From Amycolatopsis marina (GTDB lineage: Bacteria > Actinomycetota > Actinomycetes > Mycobacteriales > Pseudonocardiaceae): 64,000 nt of DNA. Positions 8,210 through 15,640 of the stretch are shown piece after piece. Positions within the stretch are counted from its first letter, which is position 1. Every line of letters begins with the position of its first letter. The stretch lies in assembly GCF_900111885.1 (NCBI RefSeq), contig NZ_FOKG01000006.1, positions 62,001 to 126,000 of the forward strand. The letters are read 5' to 3'. Under the pieces are notes generated by a model that saw nothing but the letters and a program-made list of their open reading frames with translations, searched no databases and was not told the origin of the DNA. A program made the position numbers and the translations under genes.

Positions 8210-8896
8210 TCACTGCGCGGTGCGCCAGTACTGGCGCTTGCCTTCGTCGCGGACGAAGACTCCGTGCCTGGACAACTCCCGGCGCAGATCACGGAGATCT
8301 TCGGCATCGTCGTTCTCGATCGCGGTCTGGCGGGCACGAAGGATCGCGTGCGCGTCCTGGGAAAGGCCGGAGGATCCGTCGATCCAGCGCGTGAATCGTT
8401 CGCCGTACGGGTCGTGCTCGTGCCAGTCGTAGCCGTGGGCTTCGAACCCCGCCCGCAACCTGTGCGACCTGAGGTCGGTCTTCTCCCTGGCCAGCTCCTC
8501 GCCGTGCGGCCCGAGCAGTACGAGTTCCTTTCCGTCGGCGAATGCGCCGGACACCGCGGCACCGGGGAACACGGCTTCGCTGTCATTGCGTTTGACGGCG
8601 ACCGAATCCTCATCGATCGTGACCGTGACGATGTCGTCGTAGGCGAGCAGCGCGACGAAGCCACCGGCGAGTACACCGGCGACGGCCAGCGCGACAGTCG
8701 TCTTCACGCCGATGACCCCGGCCAGGTCGGCGATGCTCTCCTGGTTCGGAAACCAGGGCAGGGCGGCGATCCACCCCGGTACCTGAGCCAGGACGATGCC
8801 GAGTACGGCACCACAGGCCGGGAACGCGGTCCACAGGAAGACGTGCAGACCCGTCGAGTGGCGTACCGTGCTGCGTTCGGTCGCCTCGTTCATCAT
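8210..8896 (-). CDS. YqeB-like two-helix membrane protein
   Basis: The 228-residue product has two hydrophobic helices in its first 90 residues (FLWTAFPACGAVLGIVLAQV and TTVALAVAGVLAGGFVALLA) separated by a short extracellular loop. A soluble cytoplasmic domain rich in charged residues follows (about 90-228). This layout and the FPNQESIADLAG loop resemble the YqeB family, whose function is unknown. The start ATG overlaps the stop of the upstream TetR gene (ATGATGA), so the two are translationally coupled and the TetR may control this protein. Family assignment is moderate. Confidence 0.6.
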   Translation of the reverse strand: MMNEATERSTVRHSTGLHVFLWTAFPACGAVLGIVLAQVPGWIAALPWFPNQESIADLAGVIGVKTTVALAVAGVLAGGFVALLAYDDIVTVTIDEDSVAVKRNDSEAVFPGAAVSGAFADGKELVLLGPHGEELAREKTDLRSHRLRAGFEAHGYDWHEHDPYGERFTRWIDGSSGLSQDAHAILRARQTAIENDDAEDLRDLRRELSRHGVFVRDEGKRQYWRTAQ

Positions 8897-9519
8897 GTAC
8901 CGCTCCTGGTGGCTGAGATGGCGTTCACGAACAGCGAGACCCAGTCGACGGCGACCTTTCGGTGCTCCTCGAGGCCGCGTCCGCGCAGCCGGGGAAACTC
9001 CCCCATCGCGGACAGCAGGACCGACGCGAACAGAACCGGCTCGATATCGCGGAACTGCCCGTACGCCTGACCTTCCCGGATGAAGGTGACGAGTTCCGCC
9101 GTGCCTCGCTCGTGGCTCCGGGCGACCGCCGCACGCATCGTCTCGCCGCGCACCTCTCTGCGGATCTCGGTCATGGCGCTGATCTCTTCGCCGTGGGTCC
9201 AGCAGTGCTCGGCGAAACGCCGCAGCATCCCCTCCAGTGCGTCCGGGTAGGTCTCCGGCTCGTCTTCCTCAGGGGCCGCCATCGCGTCGTCGAGGCGCCC
9301 CTCGATCGTGGCGAGCACGCCACGCATCAGGCCGTCCTTGCTGTGGAAGTGATAGCTGATCAGCCCGGGGCTGATCGACGCGTGCCGCGCGATCCGGGCG
9401 AACGAGGCGGCGCCGTAGCCATGTTCGGCCAGTACGTCGATAGTCGCCTGGATGATCTGCGCCCGACGCGCCTGCTCGATGAATGAACCCGGCGCATCAT
9501 CGGGCTGGACTGAATGCAT
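8893..9519 (-). CDS. TetR-family regulator
   Basis: The 208-residue protein has the TetR N-terminal helix-turn-helix (about 17-62: IIQATIDVLAEHGYGAASF then SPGLISYHFHSKDGL) and a helical ligand domain. It forms an overlapping pair with the YqeB-like gene and is divergent from a DUF3626 gene whose start is only 18 bases away. A 10-bp direct repeat with a 20-bp period spans the two start codons. The TetR probably represses both directions. The ligand is unknown. Confidence 0.8.
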   Translation of the reverse strand: MHSVQPDDAPGSFIEQARRAQIIQATIDVLAEHGYGAASFARIARHASISPGLISYHFHSKDGLMRGVLATIEGRLDDAMAAPEEDEPETYPDALEGMLRRFAEHCWTHGEEISAMTEIRREVRGETMRAAVARSHERGTAELVTFIREGQAYGQFRDIEPVLFASVLLSAMGEFPRLRGRGLEEHRKVAVDWVSLFVNAISATRSGT

Positions 9520-9548
9520 GACCAGGATTCTATATGAGTGACCAGGAT
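9519..9548. promoter_or_regulatory. TGACCAGGAT direct repeat between divergent starts
   Basis: TGACCAGGAT occurs at 9519-9528 and 9539-9548, exactly 20 bp apart, which is about two helical turns on the same DNA face. The first copy overlaps the TetR start and the second overlaps the DUF3626 GTG at 9538. It could be a binding site for the TetR, although these usually use inverted repeats. Confidence 0.35.
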
Positions 9549-10449
9549 CGGTGAAATCCGCTGGCCGCAGGTCCGGTCATCAGCCAGAATTCACGAGGTG
9601 GAGAGCAGGTCGGCGGCACCGTGGGAGCGCGCGCTGAGGCACGTGGCCACGCTCGCCGTCGGCGACGCCCTCGACCCTTTGCCCTCGGTGACGCTGCACT
9701 TCCACCCCGACCGGCTGGTGGCCGGTACGCCGATCCTCGAAGCCATCGCCCGTGACCGCCACTACCGCTCGCAGTTCGAGACCGGTGTGAGCAACGGCGG
9801 GCTCACCGCCCATCCCGGCGGTGACCGGTGGCGCTGGGAAAGCCGGATGTTCGCGTGCGCCTACGACGACGCACCCGCGGCCCAACGTCCCAAATACGGC
9901 TCACTGAACGTTCGCCGCCGTCGCGTCGGCGGTTCCCCCAGGTTCGGATCGGCGCACCTCCGGCTCGCCCCGCATGCACTGGAGCGGACGACGTTCTGCT
10001 ATCCCGACAGCGTCCTCGAACCGGCCGACTTCGGTGTCGCCACCAGGCTGTCCACCCTCGTGGCGATCGCGCTCGCCGAGCACAGGGACGCGCTGGACGA
10101 CTACATCGAAGCGCACGTCCACGGTCCGCTGCGCGTCCCGGACGACGTCGAGGCGATCGTGCTCGACCCCTGCTACCGCGGGACGGACATCGAAGGCGCA
10201 GCCCACGCGCTCGGCTGCCCGGTCGAATGCCATCCCGGCTTCCGGCTCGACGTGGCCGAGTTGCGGCGCCATCCGGGCTATCGCGGGCCCGAGTACGTCG
10301 AGCTCGGCCTCTCCCTGGCCAGGGACGGCTACCTGGACCCAGGAATACTCGGCGCGGCCGCCCGCACCGGCCGCCACGACGAGCAGGCGCTCAAACGGGT
10401 ATGGAACTACGTCGCCCGCTTCGGCACTCCCGAACTCGCCCGGCGGTAA
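9538..10449 (+). CDS. DUF3626 family protein
   Basis: The 303-residue product matches the DUF3626 family, with VTLHFHPDR near the N-terminus, YRSQFETGVSNGGLTAHPGG, PKYGSLNVRRR and SPRFGSAHLRL following in order, and RTTFCYPDS further on. The strict conservation of His, Arg and Asn-Gly residues in these blocks looks enzymatic. Some families with similar HxD/R/S-N patterns are ADP-ribosyltransferase-like, but I cannot show that here. The GTG start lies within the divergent region with the TetR gene and has no good ribosome site, so the transcript may be nearly leaderless. The function is unknown. Confidence 0.7.
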   Translation: MTRIGEIRWPQVRSSARIHEVESRSAAPWERALRHVATLAVGDALDPLPSVTLHFHPDRLVAGTPILEAIARDRHYRSQFETGVSNGGLTAHPGGDRWRWESRMFACAYDDAPAAQRPKYGSLNVRRRRVGGSPRFGSAHLRLAPHALERTTFCYPDSVLEPADFGVATRLSTLVAIALAEHRDALDDYIEAHVHGPLRVPDDVEAIVLDPCYRGTDIEGAAHALGCPVECHPGFRLDVAELRRHPGYRGPEYVELGLSLARDGYLDPGILGAAARTGRHDEQALKRVWNYVARFGTPELARR

Positions 10450-10536
10450 TTCGCTTGACCTGGCAACGGGACACCGTTGCACTGTGGCGAGCCACCACGA
10501 GTCGTGGTGCCGGGATCCGGGGAGGCAGCGGCAGCA

Positions 10537-11757
10537 ATGGAGATCCGTCCCACGACCGACCAGGACCTCGCCGTCTTCGTCGACACGTTCCATGCCGCGC
10601 TCGGGCGCTTCCCGGAAACCCCCACAGAGGGTGCCGGAGTCTGGTGGTCGGCGCTGGAAATGGACCGCAACCTGCTCGCCATGACGACGGACGGGCGGCC
10701 GGTCGGAACCGCGGGCGCCTACTCATTCGAACTCACCCTGCCCGGCGAGATCGTCGTCCCGGCGGCCGGGGTGACCGCCGTCGGCGTCCTGCCCTCACAC
10801 CGACGCCAGGGAGTGCTCAAGACGATGATGCGGCATCAGCTCAGCGAGTTGCGGGCCCGGCGGGACTTCCTCTCCGTACTGCTGGCCTCCGAGGCCCTCA
10901 TCTACCGCAGGTTCGGCTACGGACCCGCGACCCACACACAGCGGCTGACAGTGCCACGTCACCGGGCCACCCTCGCTCTCCCCCGGGCGCGCGCAACGGC
11001 CGACACACCAGCGCCCGGCTCGGTCGAACTGCTGCGTCGCACCGAGTGCGACGAGATCCTGGAAGAGGTCTACGACCGGTACCGCCGCGCGCAGCCCGGC
11101 GCGCTGTCCCGGCCGCACCGCTGGTGGGCCCTGCGCGCGGGGCAGCCCCCGATCTCTCCGGCGCCGCGGTACGTCGCCGTCCACCGGGACGCCGACGGTG
11201 TCCCGGACGGATACGCCAGCTACTCGGTCGACGAGCCCGACACTCTGACGGTCGACGAGACCATCGCCCCCGACGAGGCCGTCTCCACGGCCCTGGCCCG
11301 GTTCGTGCTCGGACACGACCTGGTCAGTCAGGTCGTGTTCAAGCACGTCCCGCCGGATCACTCGCTGCGCTGGCAGCTCGCCGACTTCCGCGCGGGTCGG
11401 GTGAGTGACGACACCGATTGGCTCTGGGTTCGGCTGCTGGACGTCCCACGTGCGCTGACCGCGCGCGGCTGGTTCACCGACGGGGAGCTCGTCCTCGACG
11501 TCGACGACCCGTTCCTCGGCGAGCACGACCGCTACCTGCTGACCGTCCGCGACGGCGAGGCCGACTGCGTGCCGACAGATCGGGAGCCCGACCTGTCCCT
11601 TGACGTGAGCGACCTGGCCTCGGTCTACCTCGGCGGCACTGCCCCGAGCACGCTCGTGCGTGCCGGGCACATCCAGGCCCACCGCCAGGGCGCGGCCGGC
11701 CTCGCTGACGCCCTCTTCCACGGCGAGCGCTCCCCGCACTGCCTGCACTGGTTCTGA
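10537..11757 (+). CDS. Eis-like GNAT N-acetyltransferase with SCP2-like tail
   Basis: The 406-residue protein fits the Eis family, a tandem GNAT fold with a C-terminal sterol-carrier-like domain. The acetyl-CoA loop is visible as VGVLPSHRRQGVLKTMM (about 88-105), followed by the RRFGYG turn. The second GNAT-like half covers about 150-290, and the protein ends in Phe, the C-terminal carboxylate Eis uses as general base. Eis enzymes acetylate amines, including aminoglycosides in mycobacteria, but the native substrate varies. The ATG at 10537 has GGGGAGG about 10 bases upstream. It is monocistronic or followed by the PPOX gene 76 bases away. Confidence 0.82.
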   Translation: MEIRPTTDQDLAVFVDTFHAALGRFPETPTEGAGVWWSALEMDRNLLAMTTDGRPVGTAGAYSFELTLPGEIVVPAAGVTAVGVLPSHRRQGVLKTMMRHQLSELRARRDFLSVLLASEALIYRRFGYGPATHTQRLTVPRHRATLALPRARATADTPAPGSVELLRRTECDEILEEVYDRYRRAQPGALSRPHRWWALRAGQPPISPAPRYVAVHRDADGVPDGYASYSVDEPDTLTVDETIAPDEAVSTALARFVLGHDLVSQVVFKHVPPDHSLRWQLADFRAGRVSDDTDWLWVRLLDVPRALTARGWFTDGELVLDVDDPFLGEHDRYLLTVRDGEADCVPTDREPDLSLDVSDLASVYLGGTAPSTLVRAGHIQAHRQGAAGLADALFHGERSPHCLHWF

Positions 11758-11833
11758 CCGCACTCGCCGATGAGTTTTCCGCTGCGGGCTTGTCTACCCG
11801 TTCGACAACCCGAACGGACCCGAAGGAGCGGAC

Positions 11834-12337
11834 ATGACCGGCCCGGTAACCGAACTCGACTCCCGATTCAGCAGCCCCGACGCCACCGCGACACCGTGGA
11901 CAGCGGCACGGGAACGGCTGGGCGACGCGGAGGTGTTCTGGCTGTCGACGGTACGGCCCGACGGCCGCCCGCATGTCACTCCCCTACTGGCCGTGTGGCT
12001 GGACGAGGCCCTGTACTTCTGCACGGGACCCGATGAGCGCAAGGCGCACAACCTCGCGCAGAACGCCAACTGCATCCTCACCACCGGTACCAGTTCACTA
12101 CACAAAGGACTGGATCTTGTTGTCGAAGGTGCGGTGAGGCGCGTCAAGGACACCGCGACCCTGCGGCGGATCGCCGACGAGTACGTGGCGAAGTACGGCA
12201 GCGAGTGGACGTTCGACGTCGGCGAGGAGGCGTTCACCAACCAGGTCGGCGGCGTGGCGCTGGTGTTCGAGCTACGCCCCGACACCGCGTTCGGCTTCGC
12301 GAAGGGCGTGTACGGGCAGACCCGCTGGCGGTTTTGA
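11834..12337 (+). CDS. pyridoxamine-5'-phosphate oxidase-fold (PPOX/FDOR) protein
   Basis: The 167-residue product has the split-barrel flavin-binding fold seen in PPOX and F420-dependent reductases. FWLSTVRPDGRPHVTPLLAVW is the first strand pair, LYFCTGPDERKAHNL forms the phosphate-binding loop, and the protein ends GFAKGVYGQTRWRF. Such actinobacterial proteins bind FMN or F420 and reduce varied substrates. Which cofactor is used cannot be decided. The start ATG has GAAGGAG 6 bases upstream. It is about 76 bases after the Eis-like gene on the same strand. Confidence 0.75.
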   Translation: MTGPVTELDSRFSSPDATATPWTAARERLGDAEVFWLSTVRPDGRPHVTPLLAVWLDEALYFCTGPDERKAHNLAQNANCILTTGTSSLHKGLDLVVEGAVRRVKDTATLRRIADEYVAKYGSEWTFDVGEEAFTNQVGGVALVFELRPDTAFGFAKGVYGQTRWRF

Positions 12338-12442
12338 GGAGCGAGGCGGCGCGGGCATTTCTCTCACGTTCCTTTCAGCCGTGCTCGCTAAAGTCGGATC
12401 TGAGCGGAAGGTCCGATCTCGCCCTCGCGCCGAAGGAGTCTC

Positions 12443-13147
12443 GTGCCGTCCTCGCCCGCCCTCGAAACACGCACCGCCGATCGCGGCACTCCACCCCTGC
12501 CGTTGATCGCCCTCGCCGCCCTCGCCTGCGGCGTCGTCCTGATGGGTCTGCTGCAGTTCCTGCCGCCCACCAGCGAGATCAGTCCGATCCGGCGGACGAT
12601 CAGCGAGTACGCGCTGAGTGAGAACAAGTGGCTCTTCGACCTCTCGGTCGCGCTGATCGCGGCCGGTTCCGCCATCGCGATCGTGCTGCTGGTCCGGCAC
12701 CGGTTGCTCCGGCCGGTGTCCCTGGCCTTCCCGCTGTTCGCCGCGTGGGTCCTCGGCCTGGTGATGATCGTGATCTTTCCCAAGACCGACTGGAGCGTGG
12801 GCCCGAGCCTCGGTGGCAGCATTCACCGCGTCGCGAGCCTCATGGCCTTCCTGTGTCTCCCGATCGCGATCATGCTCGCCGCCCGTGCCGTGTTCGCCCA
12901 CGCGCCCCGGTGGCGCAGGGCCACGCAGGCACTCGGGGCCGCCGCGCTGCTGTGGTTCACCCCGATCCTGGTGGCGGTCCTGGTCATGGCGGCCGGCGGA
13001 CCACCGTGGTGGCGCTCGATCCCGCTCGGCCTCGTCGAGCGCGGCCTCGCGCTCACCGAGGTGCTCGCCGTCGCGGCCCTCGCACTCGGCCTGCACCTGC
13101 GCCCCGCGCCGACCGGCCGCACCCTGGCGATCCCCCCTCGCACATGA
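12443..13147 (+). CDS. DUF998 membrane protein
   Basis: The 234-residue protein has about six hydrophobic helices with short loops (starting around 22, 65, 90, 125, 158 and 192). The first loop, ISEYALSENKWLFDLSVAL, is typical of the DUF998 family. The function of these integral membrane proteins is unknown. The start is GTG with GAAGGAG 7 bases upstream. It lies between the PPOX gene and the fatty-acid operon, and an operator-like palindrome for the next operon begins 42 bases after its stop. Confidence 0.7.
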   Translation: MPSSPALETRTADRGTPPLPLIALAALACGVVLMGLLQFLPPTSEISPIRRTISEYALSENKWLFDLSVALIAAGSAIAIVLLVRHRLLRPVSLAFPLFAAWVLGLVMIVIFPKTDWSVGPSLGGSIHRVASLMAFLCLPIAIMLAARAVFAHAPRWRRATQALGAAALLWFTPILVAVLVMAAGGPPWWRSIPLGLVERGLALTEVLAVAALALGLHLRPAPTGRTLAIPPRT

Positions 13148-13188
13148 CACAGGTCACAGACTCCGGCTCGACGCGGGGAGTACGGTCC

Positions 13189-13202
13189 TAAGCGCTCGCT
13201 TA
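13189..13202. promoter_or_regulatory. TAAGCGCTCGCTTA operator (site 1)
   Basis: This 14-bp palindrome (TAAGCG, 2-base centre, CGCTTA) is 49 bases upstream of the SDR start at 13251. It is identical to the site at 27104-27117 beside a TetR gene and nearly identical to 27849-27862. Repressor binding, perhaps by the TetR at 27129, is inferred. Confidence 0.6.
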
Positions 13203-13250
13203 GAATGCTGTCGCCCACTCACACTCAGTGCCGAGCCAGAGGAGGAACAC

Positions 13251-14012
13251 GTGACCGGATCTCCGAGCAAGGTCGCCATCGTCACCGGAGCGGGACGCGG
13301 AATCGGCGCCGCCGTCGCCGCCCGGCTCGCCCGGGACGGCTTCGCCGTCGGACTGCTCGACCTGGACGAGGCGAGCTGCGCCTCCGGTGCCGAGGCGATC
13401 ACCGCGGCCGGGGGCAGGGCCATTGGCGTCGGACTCGACGTCAGCGACAGCGCCCAGGTCGACGCCGCCGTCACGCGCGTCGCCGAGGAGCTCGGCGCGC
13501 CGACGGTGTTGATCAACAATGCCGGCATCACCCGCGACAACATGCTCTTCAAGATGTCCGAGGACGACTGGGACTCGGTGATGAACGTGCATCTGCGGGG
13601 TTCGTTCCTGATGAGCCGCGCCACACAGAAGTACATGACCGAGCAGAAGTGGGGCCGTATCGTCAACCTCTCGAGCACCTCCGCACTCGGCAACCGGGGG
13701 CAGGCGAACTACTCCGCAGCGAAGGCGGGCCTGCAGGGCTTCACCAAGACCCTGGCCTTCGAGCTCGGCAAGTTCGGCGTCACGGCCAACGCGATCGCCC
13801 CCGGATTCATCGCCACCGAGATGACCGCGGCGACCGCGGAGCGGCTCGGCATCTCCTTCGAGGACATGAAGAAGGGGGCGGCACAGGAGATCCCGGTCCG
13901 CAGGGTCGGCGAGCCCGAGGACATCGCCAACGTCGCGTCCTTCCTCGTCAGCGACGAGGCCTCGTTCGTGTCCGGCCAGGTCATCTACGTGGCGGGCGGC
14001 CCGAAGGCCTGA
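13251..14012 (+). CDS. 3-oxoacyl-ACP/CoA reductase (FabG-like SDR)
   Basis: The 253-residue protein is a classical short-chain dehydrogenase. The NAD(P)-binding TGAGRGIGAAVA is at about 11-22, NNAG at about 89-92, the catalytic Ser in NLSSTSALG, and YSAAK contains the Tyr and Lys. The C-terminal AGGPKA end is FabG-like. It should reduce or oxidise a 3-oxo/3-hydroxyacyl thioester. The GTG start has GGAGGA 5 bases upstream. It heads the operon SDR-MaoC-kinase-(IS)-three acyl-CoA dehydrogenases, which suggests beta-oxidation of an unusual acyl chain rather than fatty-acid synthesis. Confidence 0.85.
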   Translation: MTGSPSKVAIVTGAGRGIGAAVAARLARDGFAVGLLDLDEASCASGAEAITAAGGRAIGVGLDVSDSAQVDAAVTRVAEELGAPTVLINNAGITRDNMLFKMSEDDWDSVMNVHLRGSFLMSRATQKYMTEQKWGRIVNLSSTSALGNRGQANYSAAKAGLQGFTKTLAFELGKFGVTANAIAPGFIATEMTAATAERLGISFEDMKKGAAQEIPVRRVGEPEDIANVASFLVSDEASFVSGQVIYVAGGPKA

Positions 14013-14039
14013 GTGCCCGCGCGAGCAAAGGAGCTCCTC

Positions 14040-14492
14040 ATGCGTGTCTTTTCCGGACTCGATGACTTCACGGGCGCTGTCGGCGAGGTCCTCGGCCACA
14101 GCGAATGGCACACGATCACCCAGGAACAGGTCAACACCTTCGCCGACGCCACGGGCGATCACCAGTGGATCCACATCGACACCGAGCGGGCCGCGGCGGG
14201 TCCCTTCGGCGGCACCATCGCACACGGTTATCTGACGCTCTCGCTGATCCCCATGCTGGGCAAGGAGATCTACCAGGTCGACAACCTGTCGATGGGCATC
14301 AACTACGGCCTGAACAAGGTGCGGTTCCCGCAGCCGGTCCGGGTCGGTTCCCGCGTTCGGGCCAGTGCCGAGCTGACCGAGCTGACCGACGTGCCCGGCG
14401 GCAAGCAGGCGGTCGTGCGCTGGACCATCGAGATCGACGGCGAGAGCAAGCCGGCCTGCGTCGCCGAGACCGTCGCCCGGTTGCTCGGCTGA
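14040..14492 (+). CDS. MaoC-type (R)-specific enoyl-CoA hydratase
   Basis: The 150-residue hot-dog-fold protein contains the hydratase-2 motif FADATGDHQWIHID with the catalytic Asp and His, and the GPFGGTIAHGYLTLSLIP loop. It hydrates trans-2-enoyl-CoA to (R)-3-hydroxyacyl-CoA. The ATG at 14040 is chosen because AAAGGAG lies 6 bases upstream; an earlier GTG lacks one. It is 27 bases after the SDR gene, and the pair would interconvert enoyl-, 3-hydroxy- and 3-oxoacyl thioesters. Confidence 0.85.
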   Translation: MRVFSGLDDFTGAVGEVLGHSEWHTITQEQVNTFADATGDHQWIHIDTERAAAGPFGGTIAHGYLTLSLIPMLGKEIYQVDNLSMGINYGLNKVRFPQPVRVGSRVRASAELTELTDVPGGKQAVVRWTIEIDGESKPACVAETVARLLG

Positions 14493-14528
14493 GCGAGGGG
14501 CATGCTCCGCCGAAGCACCGGCACGACA

Positions 14529-14544
14529 TACCGACCGGTCGGTA
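14529..14544. promoter_or_regulatory. TACCGACCGGTCGGTA palindrome
   Basis: A perfect 16-bp palindrome lies between the MaoC gene and the kinase gene, 51 bases before the kinase start. The ACCGACCGGTCGGT core is the style of operator used by TetR-family regulators of fatty-acid catabolism (for example PfmR-type sites). It suggests a second, internal promoter for the kinase-dehydrogenase part of the operon. Confidence 0.55.
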
Positions 14545-14594
14545 CCATTACCGGACACTTCCGGTTCCAGCAGAGCCGTTCCTCAGGAGGGCAG

Positions 14595-15635
14595 ATGACC
14601 GACGACGATCCCCCCGGCCTCGACCTGGCGCGCCTGCGCGAGCGACTGGACCGGGACCTGCCCGGGCTCGTCGCCGGTCCCCTGCGCGGCGAGGTGATCG
14701 CGGGCGGCCGCTCGAACCTCACCTACCGGGTCACCGACGGCACCAGCCGGTGGGTCGTCCGGCGCCCACCCCTTGGCCACGTCCTGCCCACCGCGCACGA
14801 CATGTCCAGGGAGTACCGGGTGATCTCGGCGCTGAACGGCACCGGCGTGCCGGTCCCCCGCACCGTCCTGCTCTGCGACGATCCCGGCGTCGTCGGCGCC
14901 CCCTTCTATGTCATGGAGTTCGCCGAGGGGACGCCGTACCGGACCGAGGACGAGCTGCTCGCGCTCGGCCCCGAGCGCACCCGCTCGATCGGCCTCGCCC
15001 TGGTGGACACGCTCGTGGACCTGCATTCGGTCGACCCCGACGCCATCGGTCTCGCCGACTTCGGCAGGCCGGACGGGTATCTGCAGCGCCAGCTACGACG
15101 CTGGAAGAAGCAACTGGACTCCTCCCGCAGCAGGGAACTGCCCGGCATCGACGATCTGCACGACCGGCTCGCGGCCGAGGTTCCCGAATCCGGCCCGCCG
15201 GCGATCGTGCACGGCGACTACCGGCTGGACAACGTCCTGGTCGACAGCGACGACCGGATCAGCGCCGTGCTCGACTGGGAGATGTCCACCCTCGGCGACC
15301 CGCTCACCGACCTCGCCCTGCTCGTCGCGTACGCCGGGCGGGACACCACGAGCCTGGGAATCGTGTCCAACGCCAGTGACGCGCCGGGGTACCCGGACAC
15401 CGAGGCGGTGGTGGCGCGCTACGCCGCGCGGTCCGGCCGCGACGTGTCCCGGCTCGACTGGTACGTCGGCTTCGCCTTCTTCAAGCTGGCGGTGATCCTC
15501 GAAGGCATCCACTACCGCTTCGACCACGGACAGACCGTCGGCGAAGGTTTCGCCGGCATCGGCAACAGCGTGCTACCGCTGGTCACGCGCGGCAACACCA
15601 TCCTCGACAACGCCACCCGCCAGGAGTCTCAATGA
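14595..15635 (+). CDS. APH-type acyl-CoA phosphotransferase (LvaA/ACAD10-11 kinase-like)
   Basis: The 346-residue protein has the aminoglycoside-phosphotransferase kinase fold. The N-lobe begins with IAGGRSNLTYRV, the catalytic loop is IVHGDYRLDNVLVD (about 205-218) and the metal-binding loop is VLDWEMSTLGDP. The set of motifs matches the kinase domain of ACAD10/ACAD11 and the actinobacterial phosphotransferases encoded beside acyl-CoA dehydrogenases. In LvaA this fold phosphorylates 4-hydroxyacyl-CoA so that a partner dehydrogenase can eliminate phosphate. AGGAGG precedes the ATG by 4 bases. The partner dehydrogenase would be the gene at 17010, now separated by an insertion sequence. Confidence 0.85.
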   Translation: MTDDDPPGLDLARLRERLDRDLPGLVAGPLRGEVIAGGRSNLTYRVTDGTSRWVVRRPPLGHVLPTAHDMSREYRVISALNGTGVPVPRTVLLCDDPGVVGAPFYVMEFAEGTPYRTEDELLALGPERTRSIGLALVDTLVDLHSVDPDAIGLADFGRPDGYLQRQLRRWKKQLDSSRSRELPGIDDLHDRLAAEVPESGPPAIVHGDYRLDNVLVDSDDRISAVLDWEMSTLGDPLTDLALLVAYAGRDTTSLGIVSNASDAPGYPDTEAVVARYAARSGRDVSRLDWYVGFAFFKLAVILEGIHYRFDHGQTVGEGFAGIGNSVLPLVTRGNTILDNATRQESQ

Positions 15636-15640
15636 GGAAG

